Shown here: positions 16,546 through 25,407 of the stretch, in pieces
Numbering within the stretch: the first letter of the stretch is position 1
Layout: each line of letters opens with the position of its first letter
Origin: an uncultured Lachnospiraceae bacterium
Lineage (GTDB): Bacteria > Bacillota > Clostridia > Lachnospirales > Lachnospiraceae
DNA length: 64,000 nucleotides
Direction of reading: 5' to 3'
Assembly (NCBI GenBank): GCA_902786515.1
Contig: CADADA010000005.1
Coordinates: 35,847-99,846, forward strand
Made by a program: the position numbers and the translations under genes
The notes under the pieces: generated by a model
Told to the model about the DNA's origin: nothing
The model's input: the letters and a program-made list of their open reading frames with translations, nothing else
The model's database searches: none

Positions 16546-18123
16546 TTAGTGTTCGTTCTCCTCATGATTTTGTTCGCCATTATCACTCTCGTCGTGATGC
16601 TCATCGTCATGATGTTCGTCATCGTTATGTTCACCATCATCATGATTATCGTCTGAATTTTCTTCCTGCTGTGAAGTATTCTCTTCACCCTGCTGTGTAT
16701 CTCCCTCAGATGTCTCACCTTCAGACTGCTGCTCAGAAGAAGTCTCTTCACTCGAAGTCTCTTCCGGAACCTCGCCGGTTCCTACAACAACATGTGTAGG
16801 AGAGGCGGCATAACTGCTTGTATTAACTACTTCTTCGCTTATGAGTTCATCATCCTGGTATACTCTCTTAATAAGCTTCGCCGTATAACCTACGTGTCCC
16901 CGTTCAGTTACATAGCGATAACCTACCGGCTGTGAACCGTCTTCCGTAACTACCTCTGACGGCTGTATCGTACTGGTGGTCTCACTGATAAATTCAACTC
17001 TTCTGCCCGGATCTCTTGTCTCATGACCATACACATTAAATGTAATGGAATTGCCGGAACAGTATGCTTCAATATAAAGCGGAGCATCGGTGTTATTCTC
17101 GAATTTTAAATCCTTATAGGTTCCTGCCAATGCGGCATCCTGAGATAATGGTACATATCCTACTGACATTGAATGAGGATATCTCTCCACAATATCAATC
17201 TCTGCCTTTAACAGTGCATTATATAAAGTAGTCGATACCTGACAGATTCCTCCTCCGAGACTGTCCTCAACTTTACCGTTTACATAAGTTCCTGCAGCAT
17301 ACCATCCATGATCTTCCGTCCACGGCTCTAACAGAGCATTTGCTGAAAATGTATCTCCCACATAAACAACACTCCCATTAATCAGCCTTGCACCATTTGC
17401 AATATTTTTATTTCTATTATAATTGGAACTTCCACCTGTAAATGTGGTGGTGTATGTGCCAAGCAAATCAGTGACTTTCTGGCAGTCCTCCAATGTTGCT
17501 TCAGGCAAATCATCCTTCATGGTTACTTTTAATTCAGCTTCATTTCCATTCCATGTACTAAGAAGATACTGATGAAATTCATTAACGGTAGCTTCCGTAT
17601 CAATAATTCTTCCCGTTGTACCCTCCGAATAAGAAAATCCGTCTCCGTCTCTGGTAATCTGTGCATTCACATGAGGAACGTTATATTCACTGCAACACTC
17701 TTCTATAGCGTTACTTAAGACCTCATCATTCACGTCATACTCAATATTATAGTTCACACCCTGTCTTGACAAATCCTTGATTGCCATATATCTTTCTATG
17801 ACATTACCCTGTTTGCCAAGAGATGCAGCTTCATCTACTACTTCTGTATTCTTCCAGTAATATCCAAGTTCGCCTATCGTTGTGGAAGCTGTATTATCAT
17901 CCACCAAAAGTGAAACCTGCTTGGACGTATAATCTGCTACATACTCCTGCACTTTCGCCAAAGCCTCATCTTTAGTAAGTCCGCCAACGTCCGTGCCACC
18001 TATAGTCACACCATTTGCAAGCCTTTCCTCTGATGCAGCTACATTCATGCTCATTCCAACCGTAATTACCAGTCCCAAAAAAGCTACTGCTATCTTATGT
18101 GAAATGATTTTTTTCTCACTCAT
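16546..18123 (-). CDS. VanW family exported protein with G5-like domain and His/Asp-rich tail
   Basis: The product of 525 residues begins with a signal or anchor segment (about 9-30). Repeated peptidoglycan-binding-4-like modules follow (TIGGTDVGGLTKDEALAKVQEYV; about 35-220). The VanW domain (about 230-385) contains NRNKNIANGARLINGSVV and GGGICQVSTTLYNALLKAE. A G5-like strand set comes next (VGYRYVTERGHVGYTAKLIKRVYQDDELISEE). The last ~70 residues are low complexity, first Ser/Glu/Gln, then a 35-residue Asp/Glu/His stretch with eight His. VanW biochemistry is unsettled; the family is tied to cell-wall processes. The tail looks metal-binding. The gene leads a likely operon with the HypE-like gene and trmL. 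Confidence 0.85.
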   Translation of the reverse strand: MSEKKIISHKIAVAFLGLVITVGMSMNVAASEERLANGVTIGGTDVGGLTKDEALAKVQEYVADYTSKQVSLLVDDNTASTTIGELGYYWKNTEVVDEAASLGKQGNVIERYMAIKDLSRQGVNYNIEYDVNDEVLSNAIEECCSEYNVPHVNAQITRDGDGFSYSEGTTGRIIDTEATVNEFHQYLLSTWNGNEAELKVTMKDDLPEATLEDCQKVTDLLGTYTTTFTGGSSNYNRNKNIANGARLINGSVVYVGDTFSANALLEPWTEDHGWYAAGTYVNGKVEDSLGGGICQVSTTLYNALLKAEIDIVERYPHSMSVGYVPLSQDAALAGTYKDLKFENNTDAPLYIEAYCSGNSITFNVYGHETRDPGRRVEFISETTSTIQPSEVVTEDGSQPVGYRYVTERGHVGYTAKLIKRVYQDDELISEEVVNTSSYAASPTHVVVGTGEVPEETSSEETSSEQQSEGETSEGDTQQGEENTSQQEENSDDNHDDGEHNDDEHHDDEHHDESDNGEQNHEENEH

Positions 18124-18179
18124 ATCATCTATTCCTTTCTAATGACTTGTAAATTAATATCTGAAATGATACAATATTC

Positions 18180-18287
18180 CTACCAGCCAATAGCGAGCAC
18201 AGTCGTTGCTACCATTGCAACAACGAGTACAACAATGATAATACTTGAAACTACTTTCTTATTTTTTTTGCTACTAAAGTTAATCAT
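18180..18287 (-). CDS. 35-residue single-pass membrane peptide
   Basis: An ATG at 18287 with TGAGGT about 6 bp upstream opens a 35-codon frame. It has a basic N terminus (MINFSSKKNKKVV) and one hydrophobic helix (SSIIIVVLVVAMVATTVLAIGW) ending at TAG. Size and charge pattern resemble Prli42-like and other small Firmicutes membrane peptides, but identity is not established. It lies 57 bp upstream of the VanW gene on the same strand. The good ribosome site and the cationic-hydrophobic design are the arguments that it is real. Confidence 0.6.
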   Translation of the reverse strand: MINFSSKKNKKVVSSIIIVVLVVAMVATTVLAIGW

Positions 18288-18303
18288 ACGATACCTCATT
18301 TCT

Positions 18304-18340
18304 GTGCTGCTTAGGTTTAATAAATTTGTATGAGCAGCAC
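18304..18340. promoter_or_regulatory. Inverted repeat between divergent genes
   Basis: Perfect 8-bp arms GTGCTGCT and AGCAGCAC flank a 21-bp AT-rich centre. It is just upstream of the small membrane peptide gene and about 57 bp before the plus-strand TPR-like gene. It may be an operator or a leader hairpin. Confidence 0.35.
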
Positions 18341-18396
18341 TGCATTACAAATTTACATTTTATTACAGCCTTTTAAAAGGCAGATCGGAGTTTATG

Positions 18397-19026
18397 ATGT
18401 TGAAATTATTATCCAACTTTCCAATCTTTACATCTGTGATTGTTTTTTCTCTTGTCCTCAATATTGTATATCACCATTCGGGCAACCGGGAGCACCGTTC
18501 ACGCGAAGAGTTTTTGGAAATGGAATCCAAAGCCAACTCCACAAGAAAAAAAGATCTTAGCAACCTTCACTATATCACTATAGACGAAAAAAATCTACCA
18601 CAAATTGATACAAATGATGAAATTATTATTACCTGTTATAAAAATATTATCAGATTAAAGGATTTAAAGATTGTAAATTTCACCGGAATTACCAATACCG
18701 AACTAAAATTTGAATACGGAGTCGCCAATCTTCCTGTTTTATCAGAATACGATATGAATTTCACCGTGCTGTGCAGAGAACTGAACAAAATGGGCAGCCG
18801 TCTTCATACTCTCGGTTATAATAAAGAAGCCACTAAGGTCTTTGAATATGCCGTGGAGATAGGTTCCGACATAAGCAACACTTATAAGGAACTGGGTAAC
18901 CTGTACAAGGACGAGGGAAGTGCATACAAGATACGTGAATTAATCACAAAATCCAAGTCCCTTAATTCAATGTCGAAAGAGGTCATTGTAAAATATCTAG
19001 AAGAAATCTCTTCTACCGTAAGTTGA
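18397..19026 (+). CDS. Membrane-anchored TPR-like protein of unknown function
   Basis: Two consecutive ATGs occur; GGAG is 6 bp before the second (18397), giving 209 residues. An N-terminal hydrophobic segment (about 4-25) probably anchors it, followed by a basic/Arg-rich stretch (HHSGNREHRSREEF). The C-terminal half has tetratricopeptide-like helices (LCRELNKMGSRLHTLGYNKEATKVFEYAVEIGSDISNTYKELGNLYKDEG). The last 30 bases overlap the 3' end of the convergent exonuclease gene. No specific family is recognised; TPR helices suggest protein binding. Confidence 0.7.
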   Translation: MLKLLSNFPIFTSVIVFSLVLNIVYHHSGNREHRSREEFLEMESKANSTRKKDLSNLHYITIDEKNLPQIDTNDEIIITCYKNIIRLKDLKIVNFTGITNTELKFEYGVANLPVLSEYDMNFTVLCRELNKMGSRLHTLGYNKEATKVFEYAVEIGSDISNTYKELGNLYKDEGSAYKIRELITKSKSLNSMSKEVIVKYLEEISSTVS

Positions 19027-19725
19027 CAATATATGATCAATCATTCTTGAAGCCTCACTTTTTGTCAGCTCATCAATGTTTTTTTCCGGCACAATATTAT
19101 GCCGGCTGATTAATGAAGTGAGATAGGCTTTCTGCTTTAATGTAATTGGCGAAAGCTTCCTATTGATTTTCTTTTCATCCTGTGTCATTGGCTCAGGAAC
19201 GAAAACACTGTCATTTTCATTTTCAAAACACTCTGACAATTTTTTATAAAGCATCACCGTAACATAGGCGTCATTGTACGCTCTGTGATGCTCCTTATCT
19301 TCAATGCCATAGTATGCACACAAAAAATCAAGTTTCCGACTCTCAAGAGATGATAAATGTTTTCTTGCAATCTTTAAGGTGTCAATTCCCGCTTTTTTAA
19401 AAGATATCCCTAAATTATATACATTAGCAGATATAAACGAGTAATCAAACGGAAGGTTGTGTCCCAATATAACATCACAATCACAAAAATCCACAAAGTC
19501 CCTGACAACATCTTCTACCCGTCTCTTACCCTGAACCATATCATTATCAATCCCTGTAACCTGTGTTATCACTTCAGGAATAATTATTTCCGGGTTAATA
19601 AGCTCGGAAAACTTATCAATTATCTGTCCGTCCTTTACTTTAACTGCTCCTATCTCTATTATCTTATTGACCACGGGATTAAATCCCGTGGTCTCTAAAT
19701 CAAACGCTACATAATCATTTATCAT
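18997..19725 (-). CDS. DEDDh 3'-5' exonuclease (DnaQ-like) with C-terminal extension
   Basis: The product of 242 residues shows all three Exo motifs. Exo I is FDLETTGF (Asp and Glu as metal ligands), Exo II is GHNLPFDYSFI and Exo III is HRAYNDAYVT, with the His of the DEDDh class. The epsilon-like domain ends near residue 170. A separate ~60-residue segment (LKQKAYLTSLISRHN...LTKSEASRMIDHIL) follows and resembles the DUF3072-type motif. The gene is not attached to a polymerase, so a repair or RNA/oligonucleotide trimming role is as likely as proofreading. It overlaps the DUF951 gene by 11 bases upstream and converges on the TPR-like gene. Confidence 0.87.
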   Translation of the reverse strand: MINDYVAFDLETTGFNPVVNKIIEIGAVKVKDGQIIDKFSELINPEIIIPEVITQVTGIDNDMVQGKRRVEDVVRDFVDFCDCDVILGHNLPFDYSFISANVYNLGISFKKAGIDTLKIARKHLSSLESRKLDFLCAYYGIEDKEHHRAYNDAYVTVMLYKKLSECFENENDSVFVPEPMTQDEKKINRKLSPITLKQKAYLTSLISRHNIVPEKNIDELTKSEASRMIDHILSTYGRRDFF

Positions 19726-19906
19726 TTACTTTTTCCTTAATACTCTTTACACTTTTTTCTATAGTTGTTCTTGGTAACATAACCTGATGCCCGCATCCCA
19801 TGCATTTTAATCTGAAGTCCATTCCAATTCTTAGAACTTCCCATTCACTGCTGCCACAGGGATGTTTTTTCTTCAACGTTATTACATCACCTACATTTAT
19901 ATCCAT
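19715..19906 (-). CDS. DUF951 family small zinc-ribbon-like protein
   Basis: The product of 63 residues begins MDINVGDVITLKKKHPCGS; GGAGG is 6 bp upstream of this ATG, so the in-frame ATG 12 bp earlier is less likely. It matches DUF951 in length and motif: KKxHPCGSxxWEVLRIGxDFRLKCxGCGHQVMLPR. The Cys of HPCG and the CxxC pair could bind a metal. Function in the family is unknown. It lies 12 bp after the chemoreceptor gene and its end overlaps the exonuclease start by 11 bases. Confidence 0.87.
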   Translation of the reverse strand: MDINVGDVITLKKKHPCGSSEWEVLRIGMDFRLKCMGCGHQVMLPRTTIEKSVKSIKEKVNDK

Positions 19907-19918
19907 ACTTACCTCCAT

Positions 19919-21964
19919 TTACACCGTAAATCTGTGTATCAATTCATCTAACTTATCTGATACCTCCCTGAGAGCAACTGCCTCCTGTTGTACGGTGTTG
20001 GTATTAAGCGCCACTGCCTCAGCATCTTCAGCAACTGCAGTTGTTCCTGTCGCTCCTTCTGCAGTAGCATTTTTAAGCTCTTCAAACGCATTCAGAATCT
20101 CTGTTATCTCTTTTGATATCTCATCTGCAATGTATGAAAAATCTTCCAGAAGTATTCTTATATCGTTAGCATCATTACTATACTGCTCACTAGTATCCAT
20201 AAGCTTTTGGTTTGTATCTTTTACATTGACGGATATAAATTCAAGTACTTCTGTCGAACTCTCACAAAGATTATCAACCGTTCCCGTAACATCAACCGCT
20301 ATCTTCTGTATCTGCTTTGCCATCTCTTCGGAACTTTCCGCTAATTTTCTGATTTGTTCCGCAACCACGGCAAATCCTTTACCTGATTCTCCTGCCCTGG
20401 CAGCTTCTATCGAAGCATTTAATGACAATAATGAAGTCTCATCCGCAATTCCCATAATGGCATCTGTCAGTTCAGAAATTGTGGCAACTCTTTTAGATTC
20501 CTCTATGGCTGTGCGCAGCTTTGTTTCCGTCTTCGATGTCACATCAGCAGTAACCTTTGCGGATTCTTCAGCCTGATTTCTGATGTGCACTGCCCTTTTT
20601 GAAATCTCATCCATCTGAGCTTTACCGTCAACACTTTTTAAATTCATCTTCTTAACATGAGATGCAATCTTATCAGTCGTATTACTGATTGTCTCAGCCG
20701 TGGCTGCTGTCTCTTCCATGCTTGCCGCAAGTTCCTCAGATACTGCCGAAATTCCCGCAACACGGTCCACCAGATCATTAATAACACCATCTAAATGTGA
20801 AACGGTTCCTACAATATTTCCACCGCTGTCAGCCACCATTCCAACCGTTTCCTGCATAGATGCCTGAACGGCTTCGACCGCTCTTGCAAGCTTACCGGTC
20901 TCATTTTTATTCTTTACATGCAAATCATGCTTTCTGCCTGTGAAATTTCCTTCTTCCATCTTCTGAAGGTCGTCTACAACATCAACGATTGGTCTCGCAA
21001 TCTTTCTGCTGATTAACAGTGCCGTGACTGCTGCCAGGATACAGACTACCAGAGTGATTACCGCCGTAATGATGATAACCATATACGAACTTGACAGCAC
21101 TTCTGATACAGGTGCATGTACAATCACGGTAAAACCTGTTACAAGATTGGCAAATGATAAATATTCATTTCCCGACTTCATGATTCCGCTGTCATTGTTT
21201 TTAACACTTTCAGATAACTTATTATATCCGGCACTTTCAAGATTTTCATTTACATCATGATATTCATCTACAATGAACATCTGGTCAGCATCTATCAGCG
21301 TTGCATATCCGGTATCATATACCTTCAACTGTTTAACAAGTTCAGAAAACTTCTCAAAGCTTATATCCACACCTATCATAGCCACCAGCTTTTCATCCTG
21401 ATACACGGGATATGCATATGTCATACATACCTGACCGCTCACAGAATCATAATATGGTTTAATCCATGTCGGACACTTATTCGACTCTGTGGTTCTGTAC
21501 CACATCCACTCGGCCTCATTACAGAAGTATAACATATAGTTTTCTTCTGTATTATTATCGACATATTCCCCACCTACATATTTTGCGCCAATAAGTTCTT
21601 TTATGTCCTTAGGGTTCACGTACGCATAAATGCTTAATATCTCATCGCTGTAATCTGTCGATATCTCCGACAGATATTTTGACAGTCCATCTACATATTC
21701 CCTGTCATAATCTTTTTCAAGTATCCTGCTGCCATCATAGGATGAGTCTACATACTGTGCTACACCCTGAACCACAGATTCATATTTTTCAAATGAGACA
21801 TCCATATTATTCCTGTACTCTTTTGCAATCGCCTGTATCTTATCATTCGACTCTCCCGATATGACTTTAGATGAAATCATAAGAGTTACAACTCCTATAG
21901 GCACAGTTGCCACAATCACAGATAAAATAATAGATACAATTATGCTCGTTCTAATCTTCTTCAT
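19919..21964 (-). CDS. Methyl-accepting chemotaxis protein with dCache sensor
   Basis: The product has 681 residues from the ATG at 21964, preceded by GGAGG at 8 bp. A membrane segment (about 8-30) precedes a long extracellular dCache-type domain (about 35-285). Its core shows [26 protein letters not shown] and [20 protein letters not shown]. The second membrane segment is at about 292-315, then HAMP and a signalling coiled coil. The hairpin tip reads [22 protein letters not shown]...[19 protein letters not shown], the CheA/CheW contact. WYRTTES and the later Asp of GVDISF resemble dCache amine/amino-acid receptors, but the full motif was not verified. It lies 31 bp downstream of a cyclic-nucleotide-binding gene. 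Confidence 0.92.
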   Translation of the reverse strand: MKKIRTSIIVSIILSVIVATVPIGVVTLMISSKVISGESNDKIQAIAKEYRNNMDVSFEKYESVVQGVAQYVDSSYDGSRILEKDYDREYVDGLSKYLSEISTDYSDEILSIYAYVNPKDIKELIGAKYVGGEYVDNNTEENYMLYFCNEAEWMWYRTTESNKCPTWIKPYYDSVSGQVCMTYAYPVYQDEKLVAMIGVDISFEKFSELVKQLKVYDTGYATLIDADQMFIVDEYHDVNENLESAGYNKLSESVKNNDSGIMKSGNEYLSFANLVTGFTVIVHAPVSEVLSSSYMVIIITAVITLVVCILAAVTALLISRKIARPIVDVVDDLQKMEEGNFTGRKHDLHVKNKNETGKLARAVEAVQASMQETVGMVADSGGNIVGTVSHLDGVINDLVDRVAGISAVSEELAASMEETAATAETISNTTDKIASHVKKMNLKSVDGKAQMDEISKRAVHIRNQAEESAKVTADVTSKTETKLRTAIEESKRVATISELTDAIMGIADETSLLSLNASIEAARAGESGKGFAVVAEQIRKLAESSEEMAKQIQKIAVDVTGTVDNLCESSTEVLEFISVNVKDTNQKLMDTSEQYSNDANDIRILLEDFSYIADEISKEITEILNAFEELKNATAEGATGTTAVAEDAEAVALNTNTVQQEAVALREVSDKLDELIHRFTV

Positions 21965-21995
21965 ACGCACAGCCTCCATTCATGTGCAAAATTTA

Positions 21996-24329
21996 CTACA
22001 TATCCTGTAAAAGCCTTACATTTTCCTCTAACTCACGTGTTATGATTCCACCATTGTTTTTAATCGCAACAATCTTGTTATTCAGTTCTTTTAGTTTTTT
22101 CAGTCTGTCTCTTTCGTATCTTCCCATACATTCGGTAAACATAGGGTGCTCTGCAAGTTTTTCCCTATACTTCTTCGCAAATGGACAATACATAAATAAA
22201 ATTCCTCTTGAAATCTTGTTTATTCTTGCAAGCCCATATGCCTCATTCTTAACCCAGAGCATATAATCCTTTATAAACATCTCTTTATTGTTATTTCTTG
22301 ATTTTTGAAGCTGTAATTTTATCTTTTGTTTTACCTCATCTGACAGTTCCCTGTTTTTCCTGAAAAACTGTATATAATCACAATATTCCGCAGTAAGAGA
22401 CCTTTCCCTGATATCGTTCCAGTATATTCCCTGAACAGTTCTGCATAGTTCCCATCTGAACGCGCCAACCAGCTTAAGCATTATATCCTGAACATTCTCT
22501 GCCGTAAATGCCGGAACTATAAATCTTGCAGGTGACACCCTCTTTTTGCCTTCGATTTCCTGCCACATACTGCCTCTCTGTCCTACATTCGGCATCACAA
22601 TGAATTCCGGAAGCACGGAAGTCTTAAGAGACATCCTCGGAATTTTCTTATCTGCATCTTCAAACTGATACTCTCTGTAAAATGCAGAAAAATCAACATC
22701 GATGATATCCATCAGATTCTTTTCTATCTTATCTGGTGTAAATGCCATCTTCTCAACATCATTAATGAAACTCTTACCTGATAGAACCGGACAGAAAGTA
22801 AGGAGCTGACCGCTTGTGGTTCTGTTGTTTGACTTAAACATGTTTGTCATCTCATATCTGACTTTTCCCTTATAATCAGCAAAATATTCTTTCTTCTGCT
22901 GGTCCGTAAACCTCTGCGTCTTCGATAACTCCCTGAAATTCTCTTCATAATTCAGGTCAAATTCATTCTTAGACGGCTCTTTTTTACCTGTATATATGGC
23001 ATGAAGCCATTCCCTTATGGTATATACCTTTATGCCGATATCGTATTTTTTTTCAGATAATGCATAAAGTGCTACCAGCTGGTTCTTATCAAACTGTTTT
23101 TCATCCATAAATCCGTAGCTTAAGAACAATTCAATAACTTTATCAACCTCTTTATCTTCTTCCGCCTTGAAAAATACTTTCTCATATATCTCATAGTAAA
23201 GTTCACTTATTCTGCTTCTCAACTTTCTTACATCGTTTTCTGTAGAATATGGATCCTTCAGGCTTCTGTATACTGTTAAAAATTTTTCAAAAGCAATTGA
23301 CTTTTCTTCTCCAATTTCCGAATATTCAAGAATACGCTTCAATGCATTTTTTGTCTCCTCCACTGCCGCCGTAATCTGAGCATCCGAATATGTAAATATT
23401 AATTCCTCTGCTGACTCTTCTTCTACCTTGTTATCTGATATTTTTTGTTTCTTTCTTATAAGTTTATAGATATCATTTATCCTCGAATAATCATATTTAA
23501 AATCAAGTCCCAGCGTCTCTTCTTCCATATCCTTACATTCTTTGATGAGAGAATTCAGCTTGTCTAAATCCTTCATGATTCTTGATATGTCACCATCGGC
23601 TGCCAGTACATCTAAAGCCAGCTTAGAATATAGCGTGAATATATTTGCTGCACCCTTATCATACAAATGCTTAAATATGCGTTCATAAAAAATATAAGAC
23701 TTTTCACTTGAAGCTACGGCATTCTTTGCCAAATCCGCAGCGAGACTTAAGTGATATCCCATAACATCTTCATCTTCGGCAAAAAACGGCTGTGAAATCT
23801 TTTCTGACATGCAAAAAAGACTTTGAAAATATTTGATGGTTTTCTCATCCGGATTCAAATCATTCTCAAAGTACTCAAGCTGTTCAATCTCCTTAAGTAC
23901 ATAAGGCTTCATCATATAATCCTGACATAACTTTTTATATTCTTCATAAAAACTTTTAATATAATCAAAAACTTTAGATGTAACAGAATCCAATGCTTCA
24001 TGAAGATCCGTTATATTCTCCAATTGATTAAATGATGAATTGATGGCAAGATTTCTGTATTTACCGGAAATCTTCATCATGTTCTCCACACTATTAACAC
24101 TGCCATCATATTCAAATATACATACATCCGTATCCTCTTCCACAATATAATCAAACATATATGTCTCTGATTCAATATCTATAATCCCGGCAATATCCCC
24201 TTTTTCAAGTGGTGTCTTTATGAAATCACCGCTTAAAACCACACTGCCGCTTTTTATGTATACTATACGGTCTGTCTTTTCCCCCTTTTTTAATAGTATG
24301 TCTCCACGTTCTAATCTCTTCTCTTCCAT
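21996..24329 (-). CDS. Cyclic-nucleotide-binding-domain protein with a large uncharacterised region
   Basis: The product has about 777 residues from the ATG at 24329 (AAAGG about 10 bp upstream). Residues 1-100 are a CAP_ED/cNMP-type beta barrel: LERGDILLKKGEKTDRIVYIKSGSVVLSG, LEKGDIAGIIDI, TDVCIFEYD. The canonical phosphate-binding cassette Arg is not obvious, so ligand binding is uncertain. The remaining ~670 residues are mainly helical, rich in Lys and Glu, with no signal peptide and no DNA-binding HTH that I can see. The last 280 residues have more conserved-looking motifs (PNVGQRGSMWQEIEGKKR, PARFIVPAF, GAFRWELCRTVQGIYWNDI). I do not recognise that family. It precedes the chemoreceptor with no terminator between. 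Confidence 0.75.
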   Translation of the reverse strand: MEEKRLERGDILLKKGEKTDRIVYIKSGSVVLSGDFIKTPLEKGDIAGIIDIESETYMFDYIVEEDTDVCIFEYDGSVNSVENMMKISGKYRNLAINSSFNQLENITDLHEALDSVTSKVFDYIKSFYEEYKKLCQDYMMKPYVLKEIEQLEYFENDLNPDEKTIKYFQSLFCMSEKISQPFFAEDEDVMGYHLSLAADLAKNAVASSEKSYIFYERIFKHLYDKGAANIFTLYSKLALDVLAADGDISRIMKDLDKLNSLIKECKDMEEETLGLDFKYDYSRINDIYKLIRKKQKISDNKVEEESAEELIFTYSDAQITAAVEETKNALKRILEYSEIGEEKSIAFEKFLTVYRSLKDPYSTENDVRKLRSRISELYYEIYEKVFFKAEEDKEVDKVIELFLSYGFMDEKQFDKNQLVALYALSEKKYDIGIKVYTIREWLHAIYTGKKEPSKNEFDLNYEENFRELSKTQRFTDQQKKEYFADYKGKVRYEMTNMFKSNNRTTSGQLLTFCPVLSGKSFINDVEKMAFTPDKIEKNLMDIIDVDFSAFYREYQFEDADKKIPRMSLKTSVLPEFIVMPNVGQRGSMWQEIEGKKRVSPARFIVPAFTAENVQDIMLKLVGAFRWELCRTVQGIYWNDIRERSLTAEYCDYIQFFRKNRELSDEVKQKIKLQLQKSRNNNKEMFIKDYMLWVKNEAYGLARINKISRGILFMYCPFAKKYREKLAEHPMFTECMGRYERDRLKKLKELNNKIVAIKNNGGIITRELEENVRLLQDM

Positions 24330-24430
24330 ACAATCGTACCTTTCCCATATCACGTTAAAACTGCATACTACTATTTTACCTTATAATTACTCATTTGAAC
24401 ATATTTATTTTAAACAATATCAGGAATTTT

Positions 24431-25393
24431 TTACCACGTAACCAAAGTTGCCGCCCAGCTTAATCCTCCGCCAAATCCGCAGAATATTATCTTATCGCCT
24501 CGTTCTAACTTTCCATCCCTGTTAAGCTCATCTAACAGAATCGGAATACTTGCACTTGATGTATTTCCGTATCTGTCCACATTTACCGGGAATTTTTCCT
24601 CCGGCTCTCCAAGTCTCTTTACTGCAGTCTGAATGATTCTTAAGTTTGCCTGGTGAACTATATAATATTTGATATCTGATTTATCAAGATTATTTCTCTC
24701 AAGGAGTTCCTCGATGCATTTTGGAACTATCTTTACCGCAAATTTGTATACAGCCTGACCATCCATGTATAATCCCGGAACTTTCGCATCATCCTTAACA
24801 AAAGGATTAACAACACCCCACGTTCCTCTGTCAAGTGCTCCTCCCTTTGTACCATCTGAACCCTGTACAAAATCTGTAATAGCTGTGTCATCCGCTCTCA
24901 CTACGGCAGCACCGGAACCATCGCCGAAAAGAACGCAGGTTGATCTGTCCGTCCAGTCTACAATCTTAGATAATGTCTCTGAACCGATGATTAATGCTGT
25001 TTTATAAATACCTGCTTTAAAATATGCTATAGCCGTATTCAATGCCACTACAAATCCTGCACACGCAGAATTAATATCAATCGCAATGGCATTTACCATC
25101 CCCAACTCGGCCTGTAACTGACACGAGCAATTTGGTACAACCTTATCATTTGTTACTGTCGCAAGTAGTATCAGGTCTATCTCTTCCGGCTTTATCCCCG
25201 CATTATCCATAGCCTCTTTTGCAGCCTCTATCGCCATTGATGTAGTAGTTTCAGTCTCAACAATATGTCTCTTTTCAATACCTACTCTTGTCTTAATCCA
25301 CTCATCGCTTGTATCGACCAACTTTGCCATGTCATCATTTGTCATATAATTTTTAGGAATGCCTCTTCCTGTTCCAAGTATTCTTACTGCCAT
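24431..25393 (-). CDS. fabH: Beta-ketoacyl-ACP synthase III
   Basis: The product of 320 residues is the expected length. The catalytic triad is visible: Cys111 in DINSACAGF, His near 246 in VHQANLRI and Asn near 276 in YGNTSSASIP. FGDGSGAAVV and the terminal GFGGGLSWAATLV strand are also typical. The enzyme condenses acetyl- or branched acyl-CoA with malonyl-ACP to start fatty acid synthesis. It is not in a fab operon here; it is the last gene 14 bp behind a polysaccharide cluster, so it may be a second copy with a special primer. Sequence alone does not show which acyl-CoA it prefers. Confidence 0.92.
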   Translation of the reverse strand: MAVRILGTGRGIPKNYMTNDDMAKLVDTSDEWIKTRVGIEKRHIVETETTTSMAIEAAKEAMDNAGIKPEEIDLILLATVTNDKVVPNCSCQLQAELGMVNAIAIDINSACAGFVVALNTAIAYFKAGIYKTALIIGSETLSKIVDWTDRSTCVLFGDGSGAAVVRADDTAITDFVQGSDGTKGGALDRGTWGVVNPFVKDDAKVPGLYMDGQAVYKFAVKIVPKCIEELLERNNLDKSDIKYYIVHQANLRIIQTAVKRLGEPEEKFPVNVDRYGNTSSASIPILLDELNRDGKLERGDKIIFCGFGGGLSWAATLVTW

Positions 25394-25407
25394 TTCTTAT
25401 TTCCTTC

